From: Cudoniella acicularis | Lineage: Eukaryota; Ascomycota; Leotiomycetes; Helotiales; Helotiaceae | Length of the DNA: 64,000 nt | Direction of reading: 5' to 3' | Assembly: GCA_013054445.1 (NCBI GenBank) | Contig: JAAMPI010000064.1 | Span: 1-64,000, forward strand | In this document: positions 12,117 through 23,941 of the stretch, piece after piece | How positions within the stretch are numbered: position 1 is the stretch's first letter | How the letters are laid out: every line of letters begins with the position of its first letter | The notes under the pieces: generated by a model | Databases searched by the model: none | What the model saw: the letters and a program-made list of their open reading frames with translations, nothing else | Told to the model about the DNA's origin: nothing | Translations under genes and position numbers: made by a program

Positions 12117-13624
12117 TCAACTCTCCTTTTCCCCTTTCTCCCCCTCCACTTCCAACCCTGCCTTCCTCCTCCTCCCCTCAGAATACTTCCTCAACCTCTC
12201 ATCCTCCTCCCTGGTGGCACTCAAATACCACTCCACCAACCAAACATTGACCAAGAAACCCGCCACACCACTAGCACCAAACACCAAATTAAACATCGCA
12301 GACATCTGTTCCGGATATTGCTTACTCATATGCGCCGTCACAACCACATATGTTGAACTCGCTATGTCTGTTGTGAGATTGGAACATGCGGGGTAGCGGA
12401 GGGGTATCGAGGACGGGGAGATGGATTTGTAAGCGTAGATGTAGGAGATTTCGGCGCAGCTATGCACCCATTTGTACCCGTTAGGCACGAATTTTTCGAG
12501 GGAGATTACAATGGGGTACATGGCGATTCTTAAAGATAGAATCTATTTGTTCTTGGTTAGCTTTTCTGATTTTCTGGTGGGTAGAGGGGAAGGGGAAAAG
12601 TACGGAGCAAGCCCAAGCCCATGTTCGCAAAACCCAGCGCCGATGTTGGTCAATGTGCAGGTTACGAATGCTGATCCATGACTTGAAAATGCCGATTGTA
12701 GTTGAGGCTGCGAGGAAATATGCAAAGACATGTGTGTCTATTGTTCCGCCGAACGAGCGTTTTAATATCATGATCGCAGCTGAGACTTTTGTTAGAATTT
12801 TGGACTGTTGGCTAAACATTAGGAAGGGGGAAGTACTGATATTGCCAATAATGAGAGCAATGAACAATGCTCTGCCAGCAAGTTTGTGTGCGTACATGTA
12901 CTTCCTCCTCATAATGGGGAGGAATTGTAATGGAAGTAATATCCCGGCAGCTATTTTTGAAGTCCATGTCAGCAGATGTTCTCCTTTTCGCCCATCTTTT
13001 ACTTCCTTCAACCTTGCTAGGTTTCATGAAACCTTTGACAAAATATTTGGACTAGCGCCTAAAACACTTTTCTGCTGGCTCTCTCACGAGTCACGGCTCA
13101 TGTTGCATGATCTCACGCTCACTAAAGCGATTAACCCGCCTTTCAAAGTCCATTTCTTAACTCGGGAAACACTTGCGGATAGTAGAGGCTCCACCCTGCA
13201 TCCCCTTTTCAATCAAGCTCGAAACCACCCACTTCACTCCATCGACTCATCTCAATCCAACAACCAAAAAATCCATTCCAAACCCCACTTCGCAACACCC
13301 CAGGACAACTCAACTTCCCACCCAACATAACCCCTTCCAATAAAAAAAAAATAAAAAAAAAAACTCACGAACAACACTCCAAAGATGAACCTGCATCCCC
13401 ACCCTCAAAATCCACCCCTCACTATCCTCTTTACTCCACCAATACCACTCCCCCGCACTCTTCGGTGCCGCCCATCTCGTCCAGTTCCTCTTCCGCAAAT
13501 ACGTCAACTGCCAGGTGCAGAAAATGGAGAACACGCCCACTGTTAACAAGAATAGGAAGACGTTGGAGGTTTTGGAGAAGCCGGTGAGTTTGCGGGGGAG
13601 GCGTAGGAGTTTGGATGCTGCCAT
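12117..13624 (-). CDS. DUF2306-type polytopic membrane protein
   Basis: Function unknown. Exons 13624-13369, 12950-12604 and 12542-12117 give 342 residues. The first exon supplies a cytosolic start and a first membrane helix (VFLFLLTVGVFSIFCTW). The second join restores HLWSVVPAGILLPLQFLP, and the exon holds the family core: an R-K-x-H-x-x-x-G turn (KYMYAHKLAGR), then FGGTIDTHVFAY and NLHIDQHRRWVLRTWAW, where conserved His and Arg sit between helices. The third exon continues with ILSLRIAMYPIV and ends in a charged tail (EEDERLRKYSEGRRRK). The first intron is long (418 bp) for this window, and its first ~40 bases are almost pure T. No stops once spliced. Confidence 0.78.
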
Positions 13625-14757
13625 TTTTTTGAGGATGACGGGGTGTGATAGGGGTACAGGGAGGAAGGTGGTTGGTGCTGAATCGTAGATCGTGAGGCTG
13701 AATGGATAGATGATGGTGTTGAGGTTTCTCGAAAGGGTTGTGACGAAGATCTCCGTCGAATATCGGAGGTTTTGCTGATAAGTCGTCGAGAATCCACTAA
13801 CTAGTGACTTCCAAGTGCAGCCGCTGCCAAATCAAATCAAGCTAAGTTCAAATCCCTCTCTCTCTCTCTCTGCCAACTAAATTCAGATACAAAATCATAT
13901 CAGCAGAAACCCCCAATTATATATCCTCCCCTCCTCCAGTCTCTCTCATTCCATCCCAAAAATTTTTGTTGGGACTCGGGCAATTCATGCTCGGTAACCG
14001 TTAAAATCCGCGGCCTATGCCACATGAGCCGCGGGCTTGCGAGCGTACGACGAGGTTACCAAAGAAAGGAACAAACTTAGTAGCTCGCACCCTGAAACCT
14101 ATCAGCGCAGCGAAAAGTTGCGCCCGACAGTGTGGTTTACGCCCGTAATCGCTTTGGTGGTTTGGTTCGAAGTTAGTTCCTCCGTAGTGCTATGTAATCT
14201 TACGTAAAGGTGTAAGCGTAAGCGTACCCGAGCGGCGGCGAGGGCGAAGGCGAGGGCGAGGGTGGAACCTTAACTTTATTGTTGGAATGAGTATTGATGA
14301 AAATATATAAAGAACTGGTATACCTACTTGCTAACGCTTGTATACTCCACAAAAAAATCCGAATAATGTCTCCACTCAAAAGTCCTGTGCTACATCCCAG
14401 AAGAAACAGAAAAGGTCGAGATCAGGGTGTATAGTCGAGGTTATAGGTTGAGGCCTTAGGTGAACCTGCCTCGGCAATTTTGAGTCGAAATTGTTGAATC
14501 CTTCAGTTGGCTTGTGACAGAGCCATAGTGTAGCGATGAGGGATTCCGAAATCCCGACACGGCTCAAATGATCAAACTGCGTGCTGTAATTCGATAAGGG
14601 CGAAGGCGACTGGGGAGAAAAGTAACTCTCCATCATAGATTATCATTTAAAATAGTCTAAAAAACATGCCCCAAAAAATCTAGGCTGGGTATCAAACGCT
14701 CCACCGACTCCATGCTTGAAAATGCTCAGATCCATACCCTATCTCCATTGCTATCCA
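13625..14757. other. Gene-free spacer with a small GC-rich repeat
   Basis: Upstream of the DUF2306-type gene and downstream of the next minus-strand gene. An imperfect GGCGAGGGCGAA repeat lies at about 14233-14264, next to CGTA-rich sequence. No gene is supported. Confidence 0.4.
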
Positions 14758-16797
14758 TCAATGAAACCTTAGTCGTACTATCGAAAATAACATGTTTTGT
14801 AGAACATGCACCATCACTACCACTCCTGTGGGTAGCAACTCAGGAAGCATTCCTATGTCTGCTTTGGCTTCACCAGTCACATCAACATTCCAGCCATGCC
14901 ATATGATTCTCCTCACAATCCAACCAGCTGTCATCTCGCACGCCCAAGTAATCGTAGACGCCCATATGGTAAGTTTCAAATCATACCGCTCTCCGCCACC
15001 GATAGGTGAGTGGTTCGGGCCTGAAGGGGGTAATGTTTCATCAAATTCAAATGAAAAATATGGGTAGAGGTGCTTGTTACTGCCGTAGTGAAGAACCAGG
15101 ATTGATCCAAGAAAGGCAAGCATCGAAACGTTTTCGGCGATGCCCCGTAAGAAGATATTCCTGGCACAAAACTTTTGATAGGCTGGAAGTGGCTGGTTGT
15201 TTATTGAGAGAAGGCCTAGGATATAGTGGTAGGGTTTCGAAATCGTGAGAGGCGCGAGAATGATAAGGAATGATGAGGATAGGATTTGGAGGTAGATAAA
15301 TTGTTCTGGTGAGCGAAGGCGGGCGTATAAAGCTCTGACGTACGTTTGGTAGGTCAAAGAAAAGTAACTAAAAAATTAGTTATTAGATTTATGAGGGAAA
15401 GCATGTGACTCACAGCTTAAATACCCACCCAAGCGGATAGCTTCCAACCCTCTGGCCTTCACTGCCACCAAGGATGAATCCCACCAAAGCGTCCAGGAGA
15501 TGAACTGTAACCACCCAACTATAGACATAAATAATGGTGTGAATTGTGTTGTGTGGTAGGGTTCTCAGGTACACTTCAGCATACACTTCTCCTAAAACAT
15601 AAGCCATCATTGCTATGAATAGTGCAGTGCAAAACCACAAGAATCTGACAAAGCTAGCTGGAATCCAACGTTTTCTTAATGCCAAGTTACGTTGCTGGAT
15701 CCTATAAATCGAATCCGAGGTACCTGTGACCTGAATGGAAGAGTCTGGGTCATATGTAGCTGGGTAGATAGCGGGTCGGCGGGGTCGGTCTCGCACGGCT
15801 ATTGTATCAGGATCGCCAGTCCACCAAGAGGATGTGAAAATCCGTTGGGTCTCGGAAAGGGATTGTCGGAGTCCAAGATGGCGCTCGTGGTTAAGCAGGA
15901 TGGAGACTGCAATGAGAAGCGGCATAGCCATTGTGAAAAAGGTCCAGCATATCCAAGCAGTATTGTGGTCTGCCAAAAATCGAGACTCGGGAAAGTAGTA
16001 GACTGGTATCGGGACAGCGATTGAGATTGCCGCAATCAGAGAGATTGTAAAAGGGAACCCCAGACTCTGCGGCCACCTATCGAGGTCAGATTAAGACTTT
16101 CTTGGGACGAGTAGAGTAGTTACCAATTCAAGCTATAAATGTTGAATACTTTTGTAATCCAGATCAAAGCCGTCACATTGTAGAAGCCGTAGTAGACGAA
16201 CAAGAAGAACCAAAAATTGATCTCGACTTGAGCCTCTCCGTGACCTGGAGTCTTATGCCCCAAAATTCGCAATCCGTCGAAATCTTCGTCGTCCGGTAGT
16301 TCGTATTGAGGAAATGGTAAGGCACACCACGCTATTGCCTATGGGATGATTGTCAGCGTTGATTCTGTTGTATCAGCCATATTTCGAGCTCCAGGCTTCG
16401 CATTTCCAGCATCTAAACTCACCAAACCAGCAGGCAAGAATACCAGCGCAGCCCATCTTGACCACCACTTATCGACAACCCTCCCTACAGCAAGCTGTTT
16501 TGGTTCCAGCCAAAGGTCTCTCGACGTCCGCGCAAATCGCCGTATCGCACTCAGGTCCTCATCGTCAGAGTCCCCCTCACTGTCGTCTCCGTCCCCATTT
16601 CCAAAAACCGAGCCGTACGCGGCCCCAAAGCCTATGCCAGTTGTGAAGTTTGGCAGCAAGCTATTCCTGTGGCTCCTTCTGCCGTTGGCGTTCCTTTGCG
16701 AGTCGGGAACAGCGCGGAAGCGTCCGAGTAGAGGGGAGCTATCGTTGGTTGCGCCGCGTGGATCGTTGCCCTGCTGGAAGGTGAAGAAAGAAGGCAT
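14758..16797 (-). CDS. Conserved fungal polytopic membrane protein
   Basis: A widely conserved ascomycete protein that I recognise but cannot name by function. Exons 16797-16423, 16338-16124, 16076-15414, 15367-14758 give 620 residues. The N-terminus is soluble with an acidic patch (GDGDDSEGDSDDEDL), then comes DKWWSRWAALVFLPAG, followed by about eight to ten membrane segments. Typical blocks are INFWFFLFVYYGFYN, NWWPQSLGFP, HLGLRQSLSETQRIF, AEVYLRTLPHN, GSYPLGWVFKLYF and TYQTYVRALYARLRSP. All three splice joins restore these blocks without a gap. No N-terminal signal peptide. No frame faults. Confidence 0.8.
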
Positions 16798-17375
16798 TCC
16801 ATTACTTGACTTTGTGACACTCAAGATGGATATGTTGCCTGTGTCACGATTTTTACATTGTAGTGCGATGTCGCAGATTTTGGGGGGGGTTGGTTTGAAG
16901 AATTCTGGCGGGAATTGCCGAGCTTCACAAAAGGCAATCTTGCACATGTCTCGAACCTATTCATTTTTATCCTCTATCACAATCTTGTCCCACGGCGAAG
17001 ACAAATATGCCGAACATATTCTATCATTATTTCGTCTGTTTCTATAAAGTTCATACCCCAAATACGATCTTGCATGAATTTTCGCGCGTACCTCAAAATT
17101 TTCGTGTGTACCACAAACTATTACCCCAGACTCCGACTCACGGAGTCTGTCGTGGGTTTTCCATGTCGAACACTTCTAAGATGCTAGGAAGCCAGGGGTT
17201 TTCACAACGATTATTCGTTATATTGTCAGCGGAATTTCCATCTAAACCTCTCCATTCTCCTAAATCAAATTCATGCGTTTTATAGCAGCCTGCAGATTTT
17301 ATAGCCCTTCCCTCGAACGTAAGATCGGGTTTGCGAAACACCTGGAGTACCGCACTTCACAATACCTCAACTGTT
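16798..17375. other. Spacer between two minus-strand genes
   Basis: Promoter of the polytopic membrane protein and 3' region of the P450. No gene seen; short open frames here have no recognisable content. Confidence 0.4.
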
Positions 17376-19473
17376 TCAGAACTTGCGTGGAAGAAGCTTC
17401 ACATGAAGTGGAGTCTTCTCCCAAAAGAACCCATACACCTTCTGCTTACTCCAATACCGACTATGTTCCTGCAATTCAAAATCAAAACTCCAAAATACCC
17501 TCGCCAGAATGAGACGCATCTCCGCATAAGCAAGACTATCAAATAGACATCGTCGTCAGTACATTTTAATTTTGTAACGAAGAGGACAACTCACTTGCGC
17601 CCAATACAATTTCTTGGCCCCGTGCTAAAAGGCTGTAATACCTTCTTATTATCATCTTTATATTTCTCTGGGACTTCCTTCATCCACCGTTCCGGGACGA
17701 ATAACTCCGGATCTGTGAAATTCTCCGGGGAGTGGTAGGTCGTCCACTGTTGAACCGACACCGTAGTTCCGGGCGGCACATACTTGCTACAGATGATATT
17801 TCCCTCTGCTGTAGTGGTGCGTGGGAGCCCCGAAGGAATGGGAGGATACATGCGTAATCCTTCCTCCAGACAGGCGGTGAAATAGTCGAGTTTCTGTACG
17901 CTGAGAATGTTGATTTCGGATTCGGTAGTGAATGTTGTGCGTACGAGATCTGTTAGTTTTTTGAGAACATCTGGGGCGCGAAGGAGGTTGTATGTTATTC
18001 CGGAAAGGAAAGTTGCAGCTTTAATGGAGTGGTCAGAAAATTGCATATCTTCCGAGGGAAAGAGAGTGCATACTCGTTTCGCTGCCAGCAAGGATGAGGA
18101 GCGATGAATTGCTCTCGATTTCATCTGGTGTCATACTGACAAAGGTTAGCTCCTTGAGCTTGCAGTTAACTCAACGTATAGATGCCTACCCCTTCTCATC
18201 ATTATATTTCAAAATATACCCGATGAAATCAGCGCGATCGGTGGCTCCTTGCGCCATCCTCTGCCTCGCTTTTCGCGCTGCAAACTCAAACTCTTCTTGC
18301 CGTGCATTTCCCAGCGCTTTTGGCCTCATGGCATATATCAGACTCTCCAAAGGCCAAGGAAAGTGTTTGGAGACTCTGATAAATGCATCGTCCTTGACTG
18401 AGCGAAAGATGTTGACGATCCAGGGCTGTAGAGTATTTAGCCAAGTCCGAACATTGAGAGTCGTGTACTTACATGAAGTACATCGGAACTCAGGCACCCA
18501 AAGGAGTCTCCGAAGGCCAGATCTCCGAGGATATCGAACGTGGTATAGCTTCCAACCGTCAGTTCCGATTCGGTTTGAGGCGCCGTAACGTTCAAGTGCT
18601 TTCGACTAGTGTCAGCAACATTAGTGAAATTGTTGACTTACTTGTACCACTTCACAATATCTACAATGCTCGTCTCCGGCTTTCTAGCTTGCTCGTGTAG
18701 CCTTGATATCAATTTGTCAACGTAGCCATTTACCAAAGGCTCTTGGGCTGCGAGTGCCTTTTCGGAAAACATGTGGGATTGGAGGCGTCGCATTCGACGA
18801 TGAGTTTCGTCATTTGCGGTTATCTAGGAAGTCCTTAGCCAAACTACTTTCCATTTGACATGTATTTTGACACAGTCTTGTCGTTCGACCGTACAGATTG
18901 TGGAGAAAGCCTCTGAGTTTCATGGGAGACCTACAATGCTTGGCACACCATTCACCTCTTTCGGTCTTGTGCGCGTTTCCTTGGGCAAATTTCCAAGCCC
19001 ATTGGGAGTTCGATGTCCGTAAATGTCTAATAATTCAGTAAATTGAAATTCGACTGGTGTTTAGATGACCTCTTACCAGTCCACTCGCAAACAGGTCAGC
19101 TATTGCACAATCACAATTCAAAGATGTCTGGATAGCTTACAGCTTGCGAGGCCCTGTATGAAAGTTCATCTGGAGCAATTCGGACAACTTCCCCGTATCT
19201 CTCATGCAATCGGGCCACGTAGTATGGGATATTTCCGTTGAAGGCATGATACGCCCAGATCAATCGAGTCGCTCTCGACAGGAAGGGTCCTGGGTATTCT
19301 CGTAGAGGGTGAAAGAACACATTGTAGATAAATTTTACGGTGGAAGTAACGCAAATAAGGGTCTGCATGGGAAAATGTTAGCATTTGAGAGAATGGATTG
19401 TTGGAAAACTTACCAAAATGGCTACCAGGACTTGCAGAGGTGACAAAGATGGCGGAAAAAATAATTGAAGCAT
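17376..19473 (-). CDS. Cytochrome P450, isotrichodermin C-15 hydroxylase/CYP65-like
   Basis: A haem monooxygenase anchored in the ER membrane; the substrate is not deducible. Ten exons give 506 residues, normal for the family: 19473-19414, 19362-19141, 19077-19083, 19026-18935, 18823-18642, 18548-18473, 18425-18190, 18135-18074, 18018-17595, 17535-17376. N-terminal hydrophobic anchor, then HPLREYPGPF. The third exon is only 7 nt (TGGACTG) and is needed to read SQAWTDIYGHR. Oxygen-binding helix AGSETT, ExxR as EEGLR, PERW, and haem loop FSTGPRNCIGRN with its cysteine are all present. No faults once spliced, so it looks functional. No terpene synthase or other cluster partner lies next to it. 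Confidence 0.88.
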
Positions 19474-20638
19474 ATTTACTAGCAAATTGAAGAGAAAACA
19501 ATTGAGAAAAACCGAGACACCAGTCCTCGTCCTTGGTTATGAACAATCATTTGGACTGCCGATCTTCGAGAAAAATCACAATACTCGGGTAGCCCTGAAT
19601 GTAACTGCACCACGGGCTGAAATGTATGACGCTCAGATGCACCAAAAACCCAATGAAAGGGAAATTCGGAATTACCTGGTAGGACCGCATAGTTCTTGGG
19701 TTCTGTAACACTCGAGATGTGGTAGGAAAATCTTGCAAATACAGTAGGAATAAAATTGGAAAGGCCGATCACCTCGCAATCGTGCCTTTCTCTCGTCGCC
19801 TCGTACCTCGGCGGAGGAGAATTCTTTCAAAGCATTCAACACCCGATAGGATGGCCACGGCGAGGTTCAATAATGAGGTACGACAGGAACGTGCCACGGC
19901 GGTAACAGTGAGATGCGACAGTCATGTATTGCACCGAGGATGTAACGAGGTTTTTGACAGCCTTTGGGGGCCTTGTCGTTCCCTTCAAATTCAACAACCT
20001 CAGCAACGCCAGTGATGTAGAACAGAACGAGATAAGAACAAAAACCTGATTGACTCCAACACCGCGTTAATGGCCAAACCCACTCTCAATATGTAGCCGC
20101 ACAGGGGTCTGGGTTGTTGGTTGGTCCGGAGGGCGAGAATTACCGTGGTATTAACGCGGTATACTCGATCGGATATTTTCTGAGTGCTAGGAAGGATTTA
20201 AACACCGAATAGTTCACAATTACCCACAGTACAACAGTAGCTTACGCGTGTTATAACAAATTGCTTTCTTCATCTCGGTGGCTTAGCTGTGACTTTCCCC
20301 TTAAAAGCTGAGTTATTTTGCAACTGTGGAGTATTAACAATAAAAGAGGGCTGACACTCGGAAAATACCCGACCGAGTAAGAAGTTAAGATGTGAAAAAA
20401 TTGATTTTCACGATTTGAGGGCACAGAACCCGAGTTTTAGGGGAAGCGCGACAAAAAAGCTCTTGTACTTGGTTTGTGCACGTTAATTGACCGCTGCTGC
20501 CTAAAATAATGAAGCATATGTCCAACCTCTAATTTCCTACCTAGGAAGTTGATCCTTTTACCACCAGATAAGCCCGCAGACCCTCCATTCGTCGCTTATC
20601 AAGAACACAAAAAAATCACAAAAGAAAATTATTTCAAA
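19474..20638. other. Gene-free spacer
   Basis: Promoter region of the P450 plus unassigned DNA. Open frames at 19487-20015 look random: no splice structure or motif. Confidence 0.4.
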
Positions 20639-20791
20639 GGGCCTAATCCGGGATCGAACCGGAGACCTCTTACAATTTGGAAACTAGGCATGAAGCCAAA
20701 CCCAAACTATGGTAATTATTAGTATTTGTTGAATTACGCAGTTTGGAGTGGATGTACTTACGCAAGAATTCTACCACTGAACTATCAGGCC
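20639..20791 (-). tRNA. tRNA-Gly(TCC)-like gene interrupted by a 78-nt insert
   Basis: On the minus strand the arms fold well. Acceptor GGCCTGA (20791-20785) pairs with TTAGGCC at the other end. The D arm is GTTC-AGTGGTA-GAAT. The T arm TCCGG-TTCGATC-CCGGA is perfect. Anticodon stem CTTGC pairs with GTAAG. After CTTGC, instead of the loop, comes GTAAGTACATCC..., a 78-nt insert (20761-20684) with intron-like ends (GTAAGT...CCTAG) and a TACTAAT box. Only then does the loop TTTCCAA (anticodon TCC) appear, followed by three extra bases ATT before GTAAG. A normal tRNA intron sits one base 3' of the anticodon, so this position is wrong. It may be a tRNA pseudogene. Confidence 0.5.
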
Positions 20792-21278
20792 TCGGATATT
20801 TGTGACAGAAAATCTCTAATTCACATAATAATGATCACAACACAAAAAATCATTTCCCGAACTTCTACCGATCGGGTCGCCTCTCCACTTTCATCTCGTG
20901 ATTTAAAAAATTCTTCGTTGTTGATTTTTGAATAAATGCTCCGTGTTCTCGCGATATTTACTTCCCAAAAACCATAATGGCGCAGGCTTTTTCATGAGGC
21001 AGTTATATTGGTTTCCACCGCCGTAGAAATCTTGTGTGCATAACTCTCATATCCGGAAGCATAACAAGCACGTGAACTGACGCCCTTCCTAATCCTTGAT
21101 TCCCAATTCCCAAAAAGGAAGTTCAGGGCCGCCTTTTCAGGAGCCCACTTCTTGTCATTGCAGGTGGTCTACCTTGCCTCCCATCTGCTTAGTTCTGCAC
21201 TCTTACTCCTCCTTTCCTTCCTTTCCCTCTCATTTCTGGAACTTATACTTCATTTTCGCTTTCTTTTCCAAGTACAAA

Positions 21279-21509
21279 ATGTCTACGTTTGATTTCTTAG
21301 CCAACCTGAACAATTCTATTAAAAACAAAAAGTCGGACGAGCCCTGCACAAAGCCTGTGACGATTATCAGCCTTCCTGGTCGCGCACAGCACGAACGTGT
21401 ACTGAAATATTTCGAAGAATTCAAGCTTAAATACCAAGATCATGAACTATTTCGCGGCTACGATCCAAACAATATAACGGAATTTCAACTTGAACAATTC
21501 TTTACATAG
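21279..21509 (+). CDS. Small hypothetical protein, 76 residues
   Basis: ATG at 21279 follows a pyrimidine-rich leader and CAAAATG context that suit a fungal start. The product begins MSTFDFLANLNNSIKNKK, is rich in Asn, Lys and Phe, and has no signal peptide or known domain. The frame is also open upstream to 21096 but that part looks unlike protein. No neighbour explains it. Weak call. Confidence 0.3.
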   Translation: MSTFDFLANLNNSIKNKKSDEPCTKPVTIISLPGRAQHERVLKYFEEFKLKYQDHELFRGYDPNNITEFQLEQFFT

Positions 21510-21578
21510 CTTCTAACTATACACAAAGGATTAGGCCCGGAGGCCCTGATACTATCCCTGGAAACAGTAGTTCATTTT

Positions 21579-21850
21579 GTTAGGCGTCACGACCCGACAT
21601 GTGACATGGATCACGTGGGTGTTATCGAGTCCATGAGTCGCGAACTCAAACCGATAACACAATAACTTGTGATCAACCACTACCTATGTAGCTATATAGT
21701 TTTCTTTTATAGAGCTACGTACTCAGCTTCTTATAAATCCTTATATCTTAGCAAGATAACTTTCTACCCTCATCTGCTTGACACTTCAACGACGATTAAA
21801 CGCAACGCCTCACGTGATATAGCATACCACGTGATCCCAGAACGTTACAC
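21579..21850. repeat. Possible solo LTR
   Basis: Starts TGTTAGGCGTCACGACCC and ends GTTACA, about 270 bp. It holds a TATATAG box (near 21693), and CACGTG occurs near both ends (21612, 21831). The TG..CA ends and the length fit a Ty3-type LTR, but I find no second copy, no clear target duplication and no primer-binding site. Confidence 0.3.
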
Positions 21851-21881
21851 CGAAACGGAATTAGCTAACAACTTGGCCATA

Positions 21882-22294
21882 CTATCCCTCCCCTGGTTCA
21901 GATGTTATTTTGCCACTTTCTTGCCACTATTGCGATACCGTCCAGCACCCCACTTGTCTCTCCACCATAGCACCTGATTACTGCCCCAGAGTCACCTACA
22001 AAGGCAATCCTGACATAATTGAAGCTATTCTTGCGATTCCTTTTGCCCTGTAATCGTATAATTAAAACGCAAATAAACATTATTCCTTCGATAGGATCCT
22101 TTACTAAAAAGACAGCTTCTTCTCTGCCTTCTTTTCCGCGCTTTATAGTAGCTGGAAAACTAATGATATATAGCCCCTATATACCAGCTATGGTGGTGAA
22201 GAGGCAGACAGTGGAATCACAAGTGGAGTGCTTCAAGGTGTGATAAAGTGGTAACCAAAGTCGCGAAATAACATCTGAACCAGGGGGGGGATAG
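21882..22294. mobile_element. 413-bp MITE related to the adjacent Tc1/mariner element
   Basis: Long terminal inverted repeats: the left arm CTATCCCTCCCCTGGTTCAG continues for ~80 bp, and the right arm is its reverse complement with few changes (about 22210-22294). TA flanks both ends (21880-21881 and 22295-22296). The sub-terminal word GTTATTTTGCCACTTT is shared with the larger element next door, so it was probably mobilised by that family's transposase. No coding capacity. Confidence 0.75.
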
Positions 22295-22296
22295 TA

Positions 22297-23941
22297 TTAC
22301 CACCCCCCCTTGAATAAAGGTTGTTTTGCCATTTTGCTTGCCACGATATTACCACCCTCTGGCACACCACTTTTCACCCCACCAGGCCTCACATAAACCG
22401 GCAGAATCGCTGGCAGTGCCTGCCCAGCTGCGCAGCTGAAGCTATTCACACTTCTACAACACAAAATGCGAACACCACCTACGCCGCAATTCAGTTCAGA
22501 GGGTCTCATAAGCCCTCTACCCCAACCCTACAGTCCTCGTAGGTAGACTCAATCGACTGGCACGCTTTTGTCAACTTTGGATCGAGCCCTCCGAATCCTC
22601 CATCCTTCCATACCCCTTCTTCTGTCCCTCATACTCCTGTTCTAGAACCCGAAGCTGACGATGCCCCGGCTTTAGACTCTAGTTCTATAGCTTCCTAGGA
22701 CTCCTGAAATGGACCTTGTCTAGAGCATCTTACCCCTCCTTTTCAACCATATACACACGACCGTAGCACAGAGGCTGACCGCGATACCCGAATACAGACT
22801 AAGAAAGCCCTTCTGTTCGATATTCCTCACGATATGATTTGATATAAGCTTGATGTTACGGAACGGCAGATTTAGAAAGCACGAAAAGCGCGAGTTACCC
22901 CTTAAAAGACACGATACAGAGCGAAAGTTAAGCTTCGTACGCCACAGAGGCAAAGAATCGAGGAATGGCTTTAGGAGCCACCTTTATATAAATACATACC
23001 TTAGCGCTATGTGCCTGACCACCCTGACCTCGATCTTTATGAGGATGTCGTTAGCACGAAGGCAATCAGTACGGCATTTAAGCTTCTGGGATATGTGCGG
23101 CGGACTATATACAAAAAGGGCTATTCGGATGATCTTACGGTCATAAGACTGCGTGTTACATTTGTGTAACAAGGCTTAACTTGGACGAGAGCGGGGCTAT
23201 TTAGACAAATGTTCTCGGACGAAGTGTGGGCGATGGGAGGTGCATATACAACCATATTTGTAATAGTGAAAGCAGATAGTAGTAACAGGCTAGAGAATTC
23301 ATAACACAAATACAAGAAGCAGCCTGCCTAGATGTTTTACGATACAATTGTTGATAGACGAAAAGGGTCTACACGCTTCTGGGAAAAGTGGAAAGGTATG
23401 ATCGATTCTACGAAGTACGATGCTTTTATCCTTAGCCGTATTGAGACCTTCGAAGAGCATAAGGATGATCACTATATTTTCATGCAGGATAATACAGGCC
23501 CTCACCGTTCGTACGAAACCCGAATAAACCTCCTCCAACGGCATATCCAAACGTGTATCTTCCTACCTTGGTCTATAGATCTAAACCTAATCGAGCATAT
23601 GTGGAATTGGATGAAAGACTGGATTCAGGAGCATTATTGGAAGACCCAGTATAACCTGTCAAGTATCTTATTTGCGTAGCTTCGGGTGATAATTATAGAG
23701 GCTTGGAACGCTGTGCCGGAGGACTATATTGTTACTTTGTACGATAGCTGGTGGAGCCGCTGTCAGGCTGTGATTGATGTGCATGGCGGGCCTACAAAGT
23801 ACTGAACAATAAAATCTCTGAATAGCTTCAAAATCAGCGTAAAGACGGTGAGGCCTAGTGGGGTGGAAAGTGGTGTGCCAGAGGGTGGTAATATCGTGGC
23901 AACCAAAGTGGCAAAATAACCCTTCTTTATGAGGAGGATAG
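22297..23941 (+). mobile_element. Inactivated Tc1/mariner-type transposon (1645 bp)
   Basis: Terminal inverted repeats of about 95 bp; the inner 60 bp (CCACGATATTACCACCCTCT...) is nearly identical between ends. Flanking TA lies at 22295-22296 (shared with the MITE) and 23942-23943. The transposase is on the plus strand. Its last third is still open (23332-23679) and shows the DDE-family block MQDNTGPHR...DLNLIEHMWNWMKDW. Earlier parts can be followed around 22750-22960 only through several stops. Many stops sit where C-to-T change would make them, as in RIP. Confidence 0.8.

Noticed and set aside
12653..13330. 225-codon frame on the plus strand
   Set aside because: Antisense of the DUF2306-type gene, whose spliced minus-strand reading is far better.
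16346..17047. 233-codon frame on the plus strand
   Set aside because: Shadow of the first exon of the polytopic membrane protein.
21520..21560. GGATTAGGCCC followed by GGAGGCCCTGATA, like a tRNA 3' end joined to a 5' end (permuted tRNA)
   Set aside because: Similarity to the 20.6-kb tRNA ends stops after about ten bases on each side; no arms can be folded.
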